Source: JADGQN01 sp035315185 (GTDB taxonomy: Bacteria; Desulfobacterota; Syntrophorhabdia; Syntrophorhabdales; WCHB1-27). From it: a stretch of 64,000 nucleotides of DNA. The stretch's first letter is position 1, and each line of letters opens with the position of its first letter. The notes under the pieces are model-generated. The model did no database searches and was not told the DNA's origin. It was given only the letters and a program-made list of their open reading frames with translations. The position numbers and the translations under genes were made by a program. The stretch lies in contig DATFYE010000028.1 of assembly GCA_035315185.1 (NCBI GenBank), positions 14,255 through 78,254 on the forward strand. Reading direction: 5' to 3'. Shown here piece by piece: positions 41,885 to 51,005 of this stretch.

Positions 41885-42801
41885 GGAGCGCCACCAGGCC
41901 AGTTCTGAGGGTAATAACTCGGTCGCGGATCGATACCTAGGTCACGTCGAAAAGAATTCTCCGATGGTATCTCTCCGCTGTAATCTCGCGGATTTGGCTC
42001 GGTCAGTGGAGGTGGTTGCGGTGCGCCGGGAGAAGGTGGTGGAGGAGCAGGCGTGCCAGTGGGAGGGGGAGGCAACCTCACATTCGATGACCCGCCTGGA
42101 TTCCTACCCGACGTGCCAACTGTCCTCCGCTCTTCGTTGCGCGCCGAGGTTCCAACTTGGCCGGGAAAGTGGTCGTCAGGTCCGTCGCTGTCGTTGCCGT
42201 CGGCATTGTGCATTGCGTGGCACATCTCGTGGGCAAGAATGACATCAGCACCGGGCGAGCCCTGTGTCCCAGGCAGACTGTCATCCGTCGTTGAATCGTC
42301 AGGATTCCAATCGATCGTGCTATCTGTCCCCACACCGTTCATGGCATTCGCCCCATCGGCGGCAGTGCACGCGCTTCCTTCCGTGGTTGGCTGAATAGTA
42401 ACCGTCCGACCGTTCAGTCCCATCGTCCGCAACCATTCTGCTCCTGAACGAGTGGGCAGGATTCTGGCCAGCGCCTTCTGAACCTTTTCAGCAAAGGCAA
42501 CATCTCCATTGATCACGATGCTGACCGCGGGATCGCCTATCAGCACTGTGGGGCAGCCGGCCTTAATTAAGCCGGCATGCGCCGTAGTATCATACAGTCG
42601 GCAAGCCGGCAAGCCCTCTATCAGGACCGACGAGGCCCCTTTCGCAAGAACATCGGGAGGTGAACAAACAGCCCGATCTCCTATTCGAGCCGCTGCCTTT
42701 CCACCAATGAGGACAGTCGTTGCTGCCGGCGGCATAATAGGCCCGCCACCATGAAAAGGGCACTTATGGTCATCGCCGACCCTTGCCGCTGGTTCTCCCA
42801 T
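41878..42801 (-). CDS. PAAR-domain protein with C-terminal M91-like zinc metallopeptidase (T6SS effector candidate)
   Basis: A 307-residue protein. Residues 1-95 form the PAAR tip domain (AARVGDDHKCPFHGGGPIMP, VLIGGKAAARIGDRAVC, CPTVLIGDPAVSI). Residues ~100-300 carry HEMCH at 191-195, a HExxH zinc motif, with RNEERRTVG after it and SENSFRRDLGIDPRPSYY near the end, the layout of M91 (NleD-type) peptidases. A long Pro-rich insert lies between. The PAAR domain would mount it on the VgrG encoded 28 bp upstream. Target unknown. Confidence 0.85.
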   Translation of the reverse strand: MGEPAARVGDDHKCPFHGGGPIMPPAATTVLIGGKAAARIGDRAVCSPPDVLAKGASSVLIEGLPACRLYDTTAHAGLIKAGCPTVLIGDPAVSIVINGDVAFAEKVQKALARILPTRSGAEWLRTMGLNGRTVTIQPTTEGSACTAADGANAMNGVGTDSTIDWNPDDSTTDDSLPGTQGSPGADVILAHEMCHAMHNADGNDSDGPDDHFPGQVGTSARNEERRTVGTSGRNPGGSSNVRLPPPPTGTPAPPPPSPGAPQPPPLTEPNPRDYSGEIPSENSFRRDLGIDPRPSYYPQNWPGGAPW

Positions 42802-42829
42802 CAGGCTCCTCCGTTAACCTTATCCACCT

Positions 42830-44530
42830 TCACGGATTGATCTTCACCAGTGGTGAACCCTTAATGGTAATGCCGCCCGCGTCGATCTCGATAGAGGATG
42901 ACGCTGCTTTGATGGTAACTTTTTTTGTGCCTTCCACAAGTATTTCTTCGGCCTTTATCGTATGCGTCTTGACCGTCGTATGGGTCGTGTTGTTTTCAAC
43001 TACGATGTTGTAATCCTTCTGCCCGTGAACGAAAATCTCCTCGCTCCCTTTCTTGTCTTCGAACCGGATCTCGTTGAAACCACCCCCGCCTTTTGAGGAG
43101 TCCGACTTGAGCGTGCTCTTGGTCTTTTCATCGGGAAGAGGGTAGGGCGGTTTGTTGATGGCGTTATACACACTGCCGGTGACAAGCGGCCTGTCAGGAT
43201 CGCCCTCAAGGAAGTCAACGACCACTTCATGGCCAATGCGGGGAATAATGACCGCTCCCCAGCCCGGGCCTGCCCAGACTTGGCTGACCCTGATCCAGCA
43301 GGAGCTTTTGTCGTCCTTTTTGCCCAATCGGTCCCAGTGAAACTGAACTTTGATCCTGCCGTACTCATCGGTGTAAATCTCTTCGCCGGGAGGGCCAACG
43401 ACCATAGCGGTCTGCGAACCCATCACTAGAGGCTTACGTGTGGACCTCTTAGGTCTGTATTGCACCTCGTAAGGAATACAGACAAAGGTATTGGAGTAAT
43501 CAAATGGCGACTCATTCTTAATGGGCTGGCTTGCTTCATGCTCAACAGAGGTCAACACGTATTCTTTTTGGTCCATATCCCCACGATAATAATCCTCCAG
43601 TCTGAACCGGTAGCCGCTTGTAAATGCCCTGCATGTGCTCGATCCGCTCATCATGGTGATCTTCGTTTCTTCCTCTTCCATGCGCAGCCTCGCTATTCTT
43701 TCGCCTTCCGCCTTGGTAGTGTGGCCTGCCGGATAGTAGTAAGCCTCGCGCTCACCGGGCCCGAGTCTATATCTGGTGGAAACGCTCGCCTCGAGGTCGA
43801 CCTTCGGGGTAGTAAAGTTGAAGTCCTTGACCGTATAGCGACCGTATCTGATCTGTTTCTTCCAGTCCAGACCGGTTATCACATCATCCTCGGTCGTGCC
43901 GTCGGCGCTCAATTGGTATCGTGCCGTCTGCTGGTTTGGGCACTCTTTATGACATTCAGTTCTGTCAGCCAGGAACATTGTATGCTTTTGGGCTTCGTGC
44001 TGGAAATAATAACAAATTCCTTCTTCTTCCATGAGCCTCGAGACGAAGTTGAAGTCCGTCTCTCTGTACTGAACACAGTATTCCCTTGTTTGGTACTGTC
44101 CTCTCAGATCTGTCTTGTAGGAGATGTTATTCTCCGTTAGGATATTCTCGACTATCTGAGGGGCAGTGAGGTTCTGGAAAATTCTGCTATCGGTGGTCAC
44201 GTCAAGCATCCAGAGCTCGGGAACCAAGATTGCCCCGTACGCTGCAAAGTGACGGCCTTTGTCGTCCTCGATCCCGCCCCCTGCCTGCAAGAATTCGGAG
44301 ATAATTCCGTTGATGAACCGGTTGTCTCCTTTTGGGAGTTGGATAGAAACAGTGACGTTCTGGCCGACAATCTTTTCGAAGGCGATGGTGTGGTTCTCAG
44401 ATACCAGCTCCAACTCAAACCTGAAAGGCATCGAGATGCCTTCTATACCGCTCAACCCCGTAAGCAGCAGTACGCCTGCACCAAGAGGAGTATCAATGCT
44501 TATAATTCGGTTTTCCTGAGTGTAAGCCAT
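42830..44530 (-). CDS. vgrG: Type VI secretion tip protein VgrG
   Basis: A 566-residue VgrG/TssI with the gp27-like head (SMPFRFELELVSENHTIAFE, YCVQYRETDFNFVSRLMEEE, GICYYFQH), the gp5 OB-fold (TDEYGRIKVQFHWDRLGK, SCWIRVSQVWAGPGWG, PRIGHEVVVDFLEGDPDRPL, GSVYNA) and the beta-helix needle ending GSPLVKINP. No extra effector domain. It forms the spike under the PAAR tip. The ATG at 44530 is chosen for its GGAGGTG site over a 21-codon extension. It sits between two candidate effector-immunity pairs. Confidence 0.95.
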   Translation of the reverse strand: MAYTQENRIISIDTPLGAGVLLLTGLSGIEGISMPFRFELELVSENHTIAFEKIVGQNVTVSIQLPKGDNRFINGIISEFLQAGGGIEDDKGRHFAAYGAILVPELWMLDVTTDSRIFQNLTAPQIVENILTENNISYKTDLRGQYQTREYCVQYRETDFNFVSRLMEEEGICYYFQHEAQKHTMFLADRTECHKECPNQQTARYQLSADGTTEDDVITGLDWKKQIRYGRYTVKDFNFTTPKVDLEASVSTRYRLGPGEREAYYYPAGHTTKAEGERIARLRMEEEETKITMMSGSSTCRAFTSGYRFRLEDYYRGDMDQKEYVLTSVEHEASQPIKNESPFDYSNTFVCIPYEVQYRPKRSTRKPLVMGSQTAMVVGPPGEEIYTDEYGRIKVQFHWDRLGKKDDKSSCWIRVSQVWAGPGWGAVIIPRIGHEVVVDFLEGDPDRPLVTGSVYNAINKPPYPLPDEKTKSTLKSDSSKGGGGFNEIRFEDKKGSEEIFVHGQKDYNIVVENNTTHTTVKTHTIKAEEILVEGTKKVTIKAASSSIEIDAGGITIKGSPLVKINP

Positions 44531-44605
44531 ATCTTTCACCTCCGTCCAGGGTAGTATGGAAAGGCCGTCACTCCAGATCGTAGCTTGGGTCACATTGCTC
44601 GGCCA

Positions 44606-45451
44606 TCATCGGTCCGTAATGACGCAAGTGCCGTGAAAGCGTTCAGAAGCCTTATCGTATTTGACATCGTACGACAGGAGAGAGCCTCCCCGCCCCCGGT
44701 AATCCACCTTAAACCGATAATGACCAGGCGCAACAGGTTTCTCCGAAAAGATATACTCCAACCAGAGTGATTCTTCGCGCCATGATTCCTTGTCTTTCGT
44801 GAACTTAACGTCCAATGGATATTGCAGAACCCGATCCTGGCGCCTGCTATAGCCGATCAGCGCAGTCTGAAGTCCCATACAAAAGGGAGCGTCGTACAGA
44901 GCAAACTCAGCCGCTTCACCGTCCCCGTTGTAATCCCGGTAATTAAGAATTGTCGGTTCACCTGCCTTTTTGCCGCGTGCAGGCGCAATAACTAAGTAGT
45001 AATAGCCCGGCCTCATCTCGTACGGGATATCGAAAGAGTCTTTATCGGGAAAATGCGGATCGCGGATCTCGACGGTATTAATGATGGCCCCGGTCGCTAC
45101 ATCGACGAGTGACACCCTTGTTGGCCCGCTGTAAGCACTGCCTCGTGTCTCATCGGGACAGGTGTACGGATCATCTTCCGGAATAGGGTCTGATCGATGG
45201 GGCTTTAGCATCCACAGTACGAGGGCGCGATTTGACACCTTCGGTAGGTTCCGTTGTTCGATAATCAAAGCGCCTTCAGGAAAAGGCTGAGCTACTGCGC
45301 GACCTTGAACAATGGTTCCGGTACAGAGCAAAACGAGGCCCAGAAAGAATAATTTTCTGATCACAGGAAGCGCGTTAACTGGCAAAGCCGTTAGGACGAT
45401 GAGAGTTACTTGTGCAAGAAGAGTATTGTTGACGCCGCTTTCATCTCTCAT
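44606..45451 (-). CDS. Exported hypothetical protein, candidate immunity protein of the lysozyme-like effector
   Basis: A 281-residue protein, not recognised. Two hydrophobic stretches lie near the N-terminus (LLAQVTLIVLTALPVNALPV and KLFFLGLVLLCTGTIV), consistent with export or anchoring. The rest is beta-rich with YNDGDGEAAEF-like acidic loops and CVITDR at the end. GGAAGG precedes the ATG. It starts 14 bp after the lysozyme-like gene and ends 75 bp before vgrG. Periplasmic location next to a putative peptidoglycan hydrolase fits an immunity role, which is inference. Confidence 0.65.
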   Translation of the reverse strand: MRDESGVNNTLLAQVTLIVLTALPVNALPVIRKLFFLGLVLLCTGTIVQGRAVAQPFPEGALIIEQRNLPKVSNRALVLWMLKPHRSDPIPEDDPYTCPDETRGSAYSGPTRVSLVDVATGAIINTVEIRDPHFPDKDSFDIPYEMRPGYYYLVIAPARGKKAGEPTILNYRDYNGDGEAAEFALYDAPFCMGLQTALIGYSRRQDRVLQYPLDVKFTKDKESWREESLWLEYIFSEKPVAPGHYRFKVDYRGRGGSLLSYDVKYDKASERFHGTCVITDR

Positions 45452-45465
45452 TATTTGCGTCCTTC

Positions 45466-46104
45466 CTAGCGGGTTTCATAGAGCTTTTTGTATTTTGGCA
45501 CGCTGACAAATACCTCCATGTAATGCTCTGCGTACTTGTCGTCGAACGTATTATAGGGGCGATACTTCATGTTCTTTCCCTGAAGCCGGTCGACAAATTC
45601 CTGAGCTGTCTTGGCGTTGCGCACGCGCTCACCGAACGAGGTGCCTTGCCCTGTTTTCTTCCAATCTTCAATTGCTTCAGTTAATGTTGAGTACTTCTTA
45701 TTACCTGCCGCCTGACCTTTGTCGTTGATCTTGTTGACACCGAATGGGTTGTTGAGTGGCATATTGTGATCCAGGCTATCGTCCGTCCATCCGCCCTCTC
45801 TTGCCGCAAGCGCGAACAGAAAATCCTCGTCTGTGTTTAAGTCCTTGGCCATTTGGCGTATAGGTAGATACAACCAGTCGAAGAAGCGGACCTTATCTGG
45901 TGGGCAACTAGGCGTCTGCCTCGAAGGCGGAAGCCCCTTCTTGATTATCTCCCCGCCCGTTCGTTTTTTTCCTGGCTCTGCCTGAGCTAAAGGGCCGGGT
46001 CTTTTCAAAGGGGAATCCGGGTTCGCTTCTCGCTGTCGATCAAGTGACTCTTTATAAATGGATTGTTGAAGTGTCGCATGTTTCTTGAAAGTCTCAAACG
46101 GCAT
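45466..46104 (-). CDS. Lysozyme/glucosaminidase-like protein, T6SS effector candidate
   Basis: A 212-residue protein with a low-complexity basic N-terminus (~1-65) and a lysozyme-fold domain: FLFALAAREGGWTDDSLDHN, with the likely catalytic Glu in AREGGW, then NNPFGVNKINDKG, YSTLTEAIEDWKKTGQG and a Tyr-rich end. This is the pattern of glucosaminidase/lysozyme-like enzymes that cut peptidoglycan. No signal peptide, which fits delivery by the T6SS rather than Sec. First gene of the vgrG series, with GGAAGG before its ATG. Confidence 0.75.
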   Translation of the reverse strand: MPFETFKKHATLQQSIYKESLDRQREANPDSPLKRPGPLAQAEPGKKRTGGEIIKKGLPPSRQTPSCPPDKVRFFDWLYLPIRQMAKDLNTDEDFLFALAAREGGWTDDSLDHNMPLNNPFGVNKINDKGQAAGNKKYSTLTEAIEDWKKTGQGTSFGERVRNAKTAQEFVDRLQGKNMKYRPYNTFDDKYAEHYMEVFVSVPKYKKLYETR

Positions 46105-46578
46105 AATAAATCCTTCCCGATGTGCTTCTTATCTAAGGGTCATGTGCATGCTGCCCAAGATACTTTGTGATTCTGGCTATTGCTGGCAAACAATAGCCTT
46201 GCCTCCGTGATCAACCTCCAGACAACCACATGGAGGTCGCTATTCTTAAAGGCGCGAACCAGTGTTTTTTCGATCTGCTAAAAGGATTCCTGGTCACTCC
46301 GCCTCTTGTTCTCGATACACTCACCAATTATAGCACTGCAAAAGGTTTGCCACTACTATTCTATTTCGCCTTGGATGCCCACCGTCCGGATAGGGACGTG
46401 GGCGGGTCCGTGATTGACTGGAAGCGCGCGAAGCGGATCATGTCACGATCCTCGAAGGACAGGAGAGACATGAGGCCGCGCTTCAGCATTGCTTCTGCGC
46501 CACTCACTGTGAGAAGAACCTCGGCGCAGGACTTGGCCCCTAAGAATGCTAATTGGCGAGCCAATTTATGTTTCGAAT
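46105..46578. other. Gene-poor gap between the effector series and the methyltransferase gene
   Basis: No convincing gene. Two short frames (plus strand from 46230, minus strand 46361-46564) look random. A hairpin, GGCTATTG (46175-46182) with CAATAGCC (46191-46198), is perfect over 8 bp. The promoter for the effector series probably lies here, but no strong hexamers were identified. Confidence 0.5.
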
Positions 46579-48078
46579 TTATGGCTGAAAATCGAACGGC
46601 AGGATGAAGCCTCGTTCGATGAAGCGGCGAGCCAACTGGAGAAAGGCGGGCCTGATATTCGCCGGGTCGAGCCCGATGGACGTGGCCATCTCGACAAAAA
46701 GTTCACCGAGCGTGCGACTGCCATCGCACCCGCCAATTAACCTCGCAACGTGCGGGTCTGCTTCCCCTGAGTAGTCGAGACCCTTCACGAGGCTGAGCCG
46801 GGCCACCGTGCCCGCCCATTTGCCCTCGGATGGCGCATACTGCTGCTCCAGGCGGACATCGGGCGAGACGCGAAAGCGCATGTCGAGTAAGGTTTCGTCA
46901 TCGCGAACGGTTTCCAGGAAATCCCGCAGCTCGAACCCGCGCAGGATCGAATCGCCGCATGGTTCTGTCCCCTTCCCAAGGCCATCCTCGGCGCGAAACC
47001 AGTTGCCGCGTCCTGGTGAATGGCGCAAGGAGATGAAGCCCGCGCTCACAGCTTCGATACCTTGCCTGTCATAATGGGCCATCCATTCCTCGAAGCGGTG
47101 CGCATATTCCTCGCCCTGCAGTCTCTCGGTGTGCCGGATCCACGTGGAGGCGTAGTGTGCCGTGTCCTGCGTGTCAGAACGCATCACCCATGCATCACAA
47201 CCCGTTCCGTCAAACCAGCCGGCAAGCCGCTCGCGCCAATCCTGACCCTTGTATTCGGCCCAGTTACAGAGGATCTGGCAGAAGCCTCCATCGGTAAGGA
47301 ATTGCGGAGCCTGACGCACGATCTTCTGGCAGATCTGATCACCTTCCATGCCACTGTCACGGTAGATGTAGCGCATCCCCGGTGAGATCACGAAAGGAGG
47401 GTTGGAAACGATGAGATCGAACTTCTCCTGCTTGACCGGTTCGAAGAGGTCGCCCTCGCGACACTCGACGTGAGACAATCGATTCAGTTTTGCGTTGAAT
47501 GCTGCTACCTGAACTGCGCGCGGATTTCGGTCAACAGCAAAAACGAGGTCACTGTGGCGGGCAGCCAGTAAGGCCTGGATGCCACAGCCTGTGCCAAGGT
47601 CAAGCGTCACGCGAGCGTGCCTGCGCACGGTATGGTTGGCTAGCGTAAGGGAACTGGCGCCGATGCCCATTACGTAATCGGAGGCTGACGGAGAAAAGAG
47701 TCGCCGCTCGGGATCAAACGCGATGAGAAAGCCCTGGAAAGGGAGGAGCCTCATCTCCGTGATTACCGAGTTTCCATCGATCCTTACAAGACCGCCATCA
47801 ATCCAGGCCTGTAGTTTCATCGGCCGAATGGCCTCCCGCAGGGCCTCAGAGTCCACCGGCACTTGCATAAGAAACAGGCGGACGAATATATCAACAGGGG
47901 TGCCCTGACTGGTACGCCTGAGCAACACTGGCAAGTCGTCTCCTCGCACGGATGGAAAATCTTTCACACCCAGTGCCTCAATAACCCCTTTATCGGTATA
48001 GCCCGCTCCCTCGAGGATCGAGCGAAAACGCTCGAAGTCATCAGGGTCGGCAAAAGAAGGTGCCGTGCGATTTTGCAT
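46579..48078 (-). CDS. Class I SAM-dependent methyltransferase (HemK/RlmG-like small-domain type)
   Basis: A 499-residue protein. The central methyltransferase domain has VTLDLGTGCGIQALLAARHS (SAM loop), FAVDRNPRAVQVA and FDLIVSNPPFVISPG. The NPPF motif is typical of enzymes that methylate amide or ring nitrogens (glutamine N5, adenine N6, guanine N2). The ~115-residue N-terminal and ~200-residue C-terminal parts have no recognised motif. It follows clpV by 29 bp in the same direction, so the two may be cotranscribed. Substrate unknown. Confidence 0.82.
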   Translation of the reverse strand: MQNRTAPSFADPDDFERFRSILEGAGYTDKGVIEALGVKDFPSVRGDDLPVLLRRTSQGTPVDIFVRLFLMQVPVDSEALREAIRPMKLQAWIDGGLVRIDGNSVITEMRLLPFQGFLIAFDPERRLFSPSASDYVMGIGASSLTLANHTVRRHARVTLDLGTGCGIQALLAARHSDLVFAVDRNPRAVQVAAFNAKLNRLSHVECREGDLFEPVKQEKFDLIVSNPPFVISPGMRYIYRDSGMEGDQICQKIVRQAPQFLTDGGFCQILCNWAEYKGQDWRERLAGWFDGTGCDAWVMRSDTQDTAHYASTWIRHTERLQGEEYAHRFEEWMAHYDRQGIEAVSAGFISLRHSPGRGNWFRAEDGLGKGTEPCGDSILRGFELRDFLETVRDDETLLDMRFRVSPDVRLEQQYAPSEGKWAGTVARLSLVKGLDYSGEADPHVARLIGGCDGSRTLGELFVEMATSIGLDPANIRPAFLQLARRFIERGFILPFDFQP

Positions 48079-48107
48079 GTGTTCCGTGTACCTTGTTCCG
48101 TTTTGAT

Positions 48108-50747
48108 TTAACGAACGACAAACTTGAATCCCTGGCCATCGAGGGAGACTTTTACTTCCTTGATTTTCTGTCCCGTTGCCATTTTAGAGAGCAGCTCCTT
48201 CGACATCTCCGGCAGCAGCGTGTTTGTGAGTATGTGATCGATGTTCCTGGCACCGCTCTCGACCTCCTTGCAGCGGCTTCCTATGGTGTCGACCAGTTTC
48301 TCATCGTACACAAAAGCAACGTTCCTGTTTTCCAGCATCCGTCTTGCGATCCGGTCCAGCTTGAGTTTTACAATGAGGCGCATGTTCTTGTCAGTGATCG
48401 GATAGTAGGGAACCACCTTCAGACGCCCGAGAAACGCCGGTTTGAAGCGCTTTAATAAATGCGGCCGCAGCATCTCTGTCAACGCCTGCCAGTCCGGCAT
48501 GGTCTCCTCATCTCGGCAGACCTTCATGATCGTATCCGTGCCCGTGTTTGACGTGAGGATGATCAGCGTGTTCTTGAAGTCGATGCGCCTGCCTTCTCCA
48601 TCCTCAAGCCTGCCCTTGTCAAAGACCTGGTAGAAGAGTTCGAGCACGTCATCATGCGCCTTTTCAACCTCGTCGAGCAGGACCACGCTATAGGGCCTCT
48701 TGCGCACGGCCTCGGTCAGCACGCCGCCTTCTCCGTAACCAACATAGCCGGGCGGAGAGCCCTTGAGGCCGGAGACCGTGTGCGCCTCCTGATACTCGGA
48801 CATATTGATGGTGATCACGTTATCTTCACCACCGTAAAGCAGCTCGGAAAGGGCGAGTGCGGTCTCGGTCTTGCCGACACCGCTCGGGCCAACGAAGAGG
48901 AAGACTGCCGTTGGCTTGGACGGGTCCTCGATTCCCGCGTGAGCGGTCTGAATCATCTGTGCGATGGCAGCGAGGGCATGGTCCTGTCCGATAATTCTCT
49001 CGCCCAACAACTTCTCCATTTTGAGCACGGTGTCAATCTCGTCGGTGAGCATGCGGCCGGTGGGGATGCCGGTCCACCCGGATATAACCTCGGAAACAAC
49101 CTGGCCATCGACCGCTATCTGAACGAGCGGTGTGTCGCCCTGTACCTTGGCGAGTTCTTTCTCCAGGTTCTTCAGCGCTTTCTGTTTCTGAGAGATAGCC
49201 TTGTCCGAAGGATTCTTCTCGTGCAGTTCCTCGATCTGCTTCCGGGCATCCGCGATACGGTTCGCAACCTCCATCTCCTTCTTCCATTTCTTATCCAGCT
49301 CATCGAGACGGGCCTGCGCTTCCTTCTTTTCTTTCGCGAGTGCATCGATGCGCTCTTTATGATTGCGACCCATCAGGACTTCTTTCTCAAGGATCCTGAT
49401 TTCGCGGTCGATTTCTCCGATCCGTCTTGCGATGTCTTCCATAGGTGCCGGATTAGTCGTGAGGCCGATCGCCACCCGTGCGCACGCTGTATCGAGCACA
49501 CTCACCGACTTGTCAGGCAACTGCCTTCCCGTTATATAGCGGTGCGAGAGACGTACCGCATCGTTCAAAGCATCATCCGTGATCATGACCTGGTGATGCT
49601 TTTCGAGGAAGGGCGAGATCGCACGCATCATCACCATCGCCTTTTCCTCGTCGGGTTCTTCGACCTTTATGACCTGGAACCGGCGCGCGAGCGCCGCGTC
49701 TTTTTCAAAATACTTCTTATACTCGGACCAGGTGGTCGCCGCGATGGTGCGCAGTTCGCCCCGTGCGAGAGCGGGTTTGAGCAGATTGGCTGCGTCGCCT
49801 GAGCCTGCCGACCCTCCTGCCCCTATCATCTGATGAGCTTCATCGATAAAGAGTATGATCGGGATCGGCGATGCCTTGACCTCCTGGATGACCGATTTCA
49901 GCCTGTTTTCGAACTCGCCCTTTATACCGGCGCCTGCCTGGAGAAGCCCGAGGTCGAGCGTCCTGATCTCGATGTTTCTGAGGCGCGGCGGCACATCTCC
50001 CTCGACAACCTTCAGCGCGAAACCTTCCACGACAGCGGTCTTCCCGACACCTGCTTCTCCTGTCAGTATCGGATTATTCTGCCTGCGGCGGATCAGTATG
50101 TCGATCATCTGCCTGATCTCAAAGTCGCGCCCGAGCACCGGATCGATCTCGCCCTTTCGAGCCTTTTCTGTCAGGTTGATGGTGAACTGGTCGAGCGCCT
50201 TTGTTCCGGCCGGCAGAGCTCCTTCTCCCGGAGCTGCAGAGGTCGCTGTCGCAGGGCCGGCAGCCTTCTCCTCAACCGAGCCGGAGGTGAGATCAGCCAA
50301 GTGCTCCCGCAACGTCTCTACGGACACTCTTTTGAAAAGGTCCGAGCTTGCGATGAGCATACGCGCCATTTCGTCGTCTGACAGGAGGCTGAGCAGGATG
50401 TGGCCCGACCGCACGCCGGCAGCCTGAAAATCTACGGAGGCGATAAGCCAGGCGTCCTGTATCATTTTCGGTATCCGGGGAGAGAGGGCAGGGTTTCTCG
50501 TGTTGCCCGTTTTAAAGCCTTCCATGGCCCGCGTCAGATCGGCTGCCAGCCGCCCCTCATTGATCTCAAAGTGGCGGAGTATCTTTTGAAAATCAGTATT
50601 CGCCAGCTCCAGCAGCTTGATGAGAAAATGCTCGACGTCCACTTCATAGTGAGTCTGGGAGAGGCAGAGCGCTGCGGCTAGTTCAAGGGCATTGCGGCAG
50701 GTGCCGTTCAGCTTGCCGATTAAGGATTTGAGATTTGATTTCGGCAT
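48108..50747 (-). CDS. clpV: Type VI secretion ATPase ClpV (TssH)
   Basis: An 879-residue ClpB-like unfoldase of the T6SS type. N-terminal repeat domain (LKSLIGKLNGTCRNALELAA ... HYEVDVEHFLIKLLEL), AAA-1 with Walker A GEAGVGKTAVVEGFAL, coiled-coil middle region, AAA-2 with Walker A GPSGVGKTETALALSELLYG and SEYQEAHTVSGLKGSPPGYV. The early HYEVDVEHFL and the C-terminal region fit ClpV rather than ClpB. It disassembles contracted sheaths. The sheath genes tssBC are not in the window. GAGGAG precedes the ATG. Confidence 0.93.
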   Translation of the reverse strand: MPKSNLKSLIGKLNGTCRNALELAAALCLSQTHYEVDVEHFLIKLLELANTDFQKILRHFEINEGRLAADLTRAMEGFKTGNTRNPALSPRIPKMIQDAWLIASVDFQAAGVRSGHILLSLLSDDEMARMLIASSDLFKRVSVETLREHLADLTSGSVEEKAAGPATATSAAPGEGALPAGTKALDQFTINLTEKARKGEIDPVLGRDFEIRQMIDILIRRRQNNPILTGEAGVGKTAVVEGFALKVVEGDVPPRLRNIEIRTLDLGLLQAGAGIKGEFENRLKSVIQEVKASPIPIILFIDEAHQMIGAGGSAGSGDAANLLKPALARGELRTIAATTWSEYKKYFEKDAALARRFQVIKVEEPDEEKAMVMMRAISPFLEKHHQVMITDDALNDAVRLSHRYITGRQLPDKSVSVLDTACARVAIGLTTNPAPMEDIARRIGEIDREIRILEKEVLMGRNHKERIDALAKEKKEAQARLDELDKKWKKEMEVANRIADARKQIEELHEKNPSDKAISQKQKALKNLEKELAKVQGDTPLVQIAVDGQVVSEVISGWTGIPTGRMLTDEIDTVLKMEKLLGERIIGQDHALAAIAQMIQTAHAGIEDPSKPTAVFLFVGPSGVGKTETALALSELLYGGEDNVITINMSEYQEAHTVSGLKGSPPGYVGYGEGGVLTEAVRKRPYSVVLLDEVEKAHDDVLELFYQVFDKGRLEDGEGRRIDFKNTLIILTSNTGTDTIMKVCRDEETMPDWQALTEMLRPHLLKRFKPAFLGRLKVVPYYPITDKNMRLIVKLKLDRIARRMLENRNVAFVYDEKLVDTIGSRCKEVESGARNIDHILTNTLLPEMSKELLSKMATGQKIKEVKVSLDGQGFKFVVR

Positions 50748-50815
50748 TTGAGTCTCCTCTTTTTAGGTTGGGGGGTGGTGCTGTGGGGTTACCGGCCGGG
50801 CGTCTTTCGCGCCTA

Positions 50816-50892
50816 ACTTCGTTGCCCTTCGGCCTGTTCTACTCCAACGTACCCCAAGGTACGCCTGCGCAGCCCAAGCCTCGGAGCGCCTT
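50816..50892. repeat. Foldback element, copy 7 (arms lost)
   Basis: ACTTCGTTGCCCTTCGGCCT, ACGTACCCCAAGGTACGCCT and GCAGCCCAAGCCTCGGAGCG match the core of copies 4 and 5, but no paired terminal arms are found outside it. A decayed or truncated copy upstream of clpV. Confidence 0.75.
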
Positions 50893-51005
50893 GTTATCCG
50901 TCGAAATCCGCCTCGGCCAACGCCTCGTGGGTTTTTTCTGTTATCCATTCGCGCCTGGAGGTTTGCATCCTCTGGTTACGATGAGCCGAGACACAAAGAC
51001 CGGGA

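Noticed and set aside
46361..46564. Minus-strand frame of 67 codons
   Set aside because: No start signal and no recognised similarity. It could be a remnant, but the evidence is too weak to list as a gene.
46230..46607. Frame of 125 codons between the effector genes and the methyltransferase gene
   Set aside because: No ribosome site, no domain, and the end overlaps the methyltransferase gene antisense. Probably random.
48654..49802. Long plus-strand frame opposite clpV
   Set aside because: Antisense shadow of a certain gene, without recognisable domains or ribosome site.
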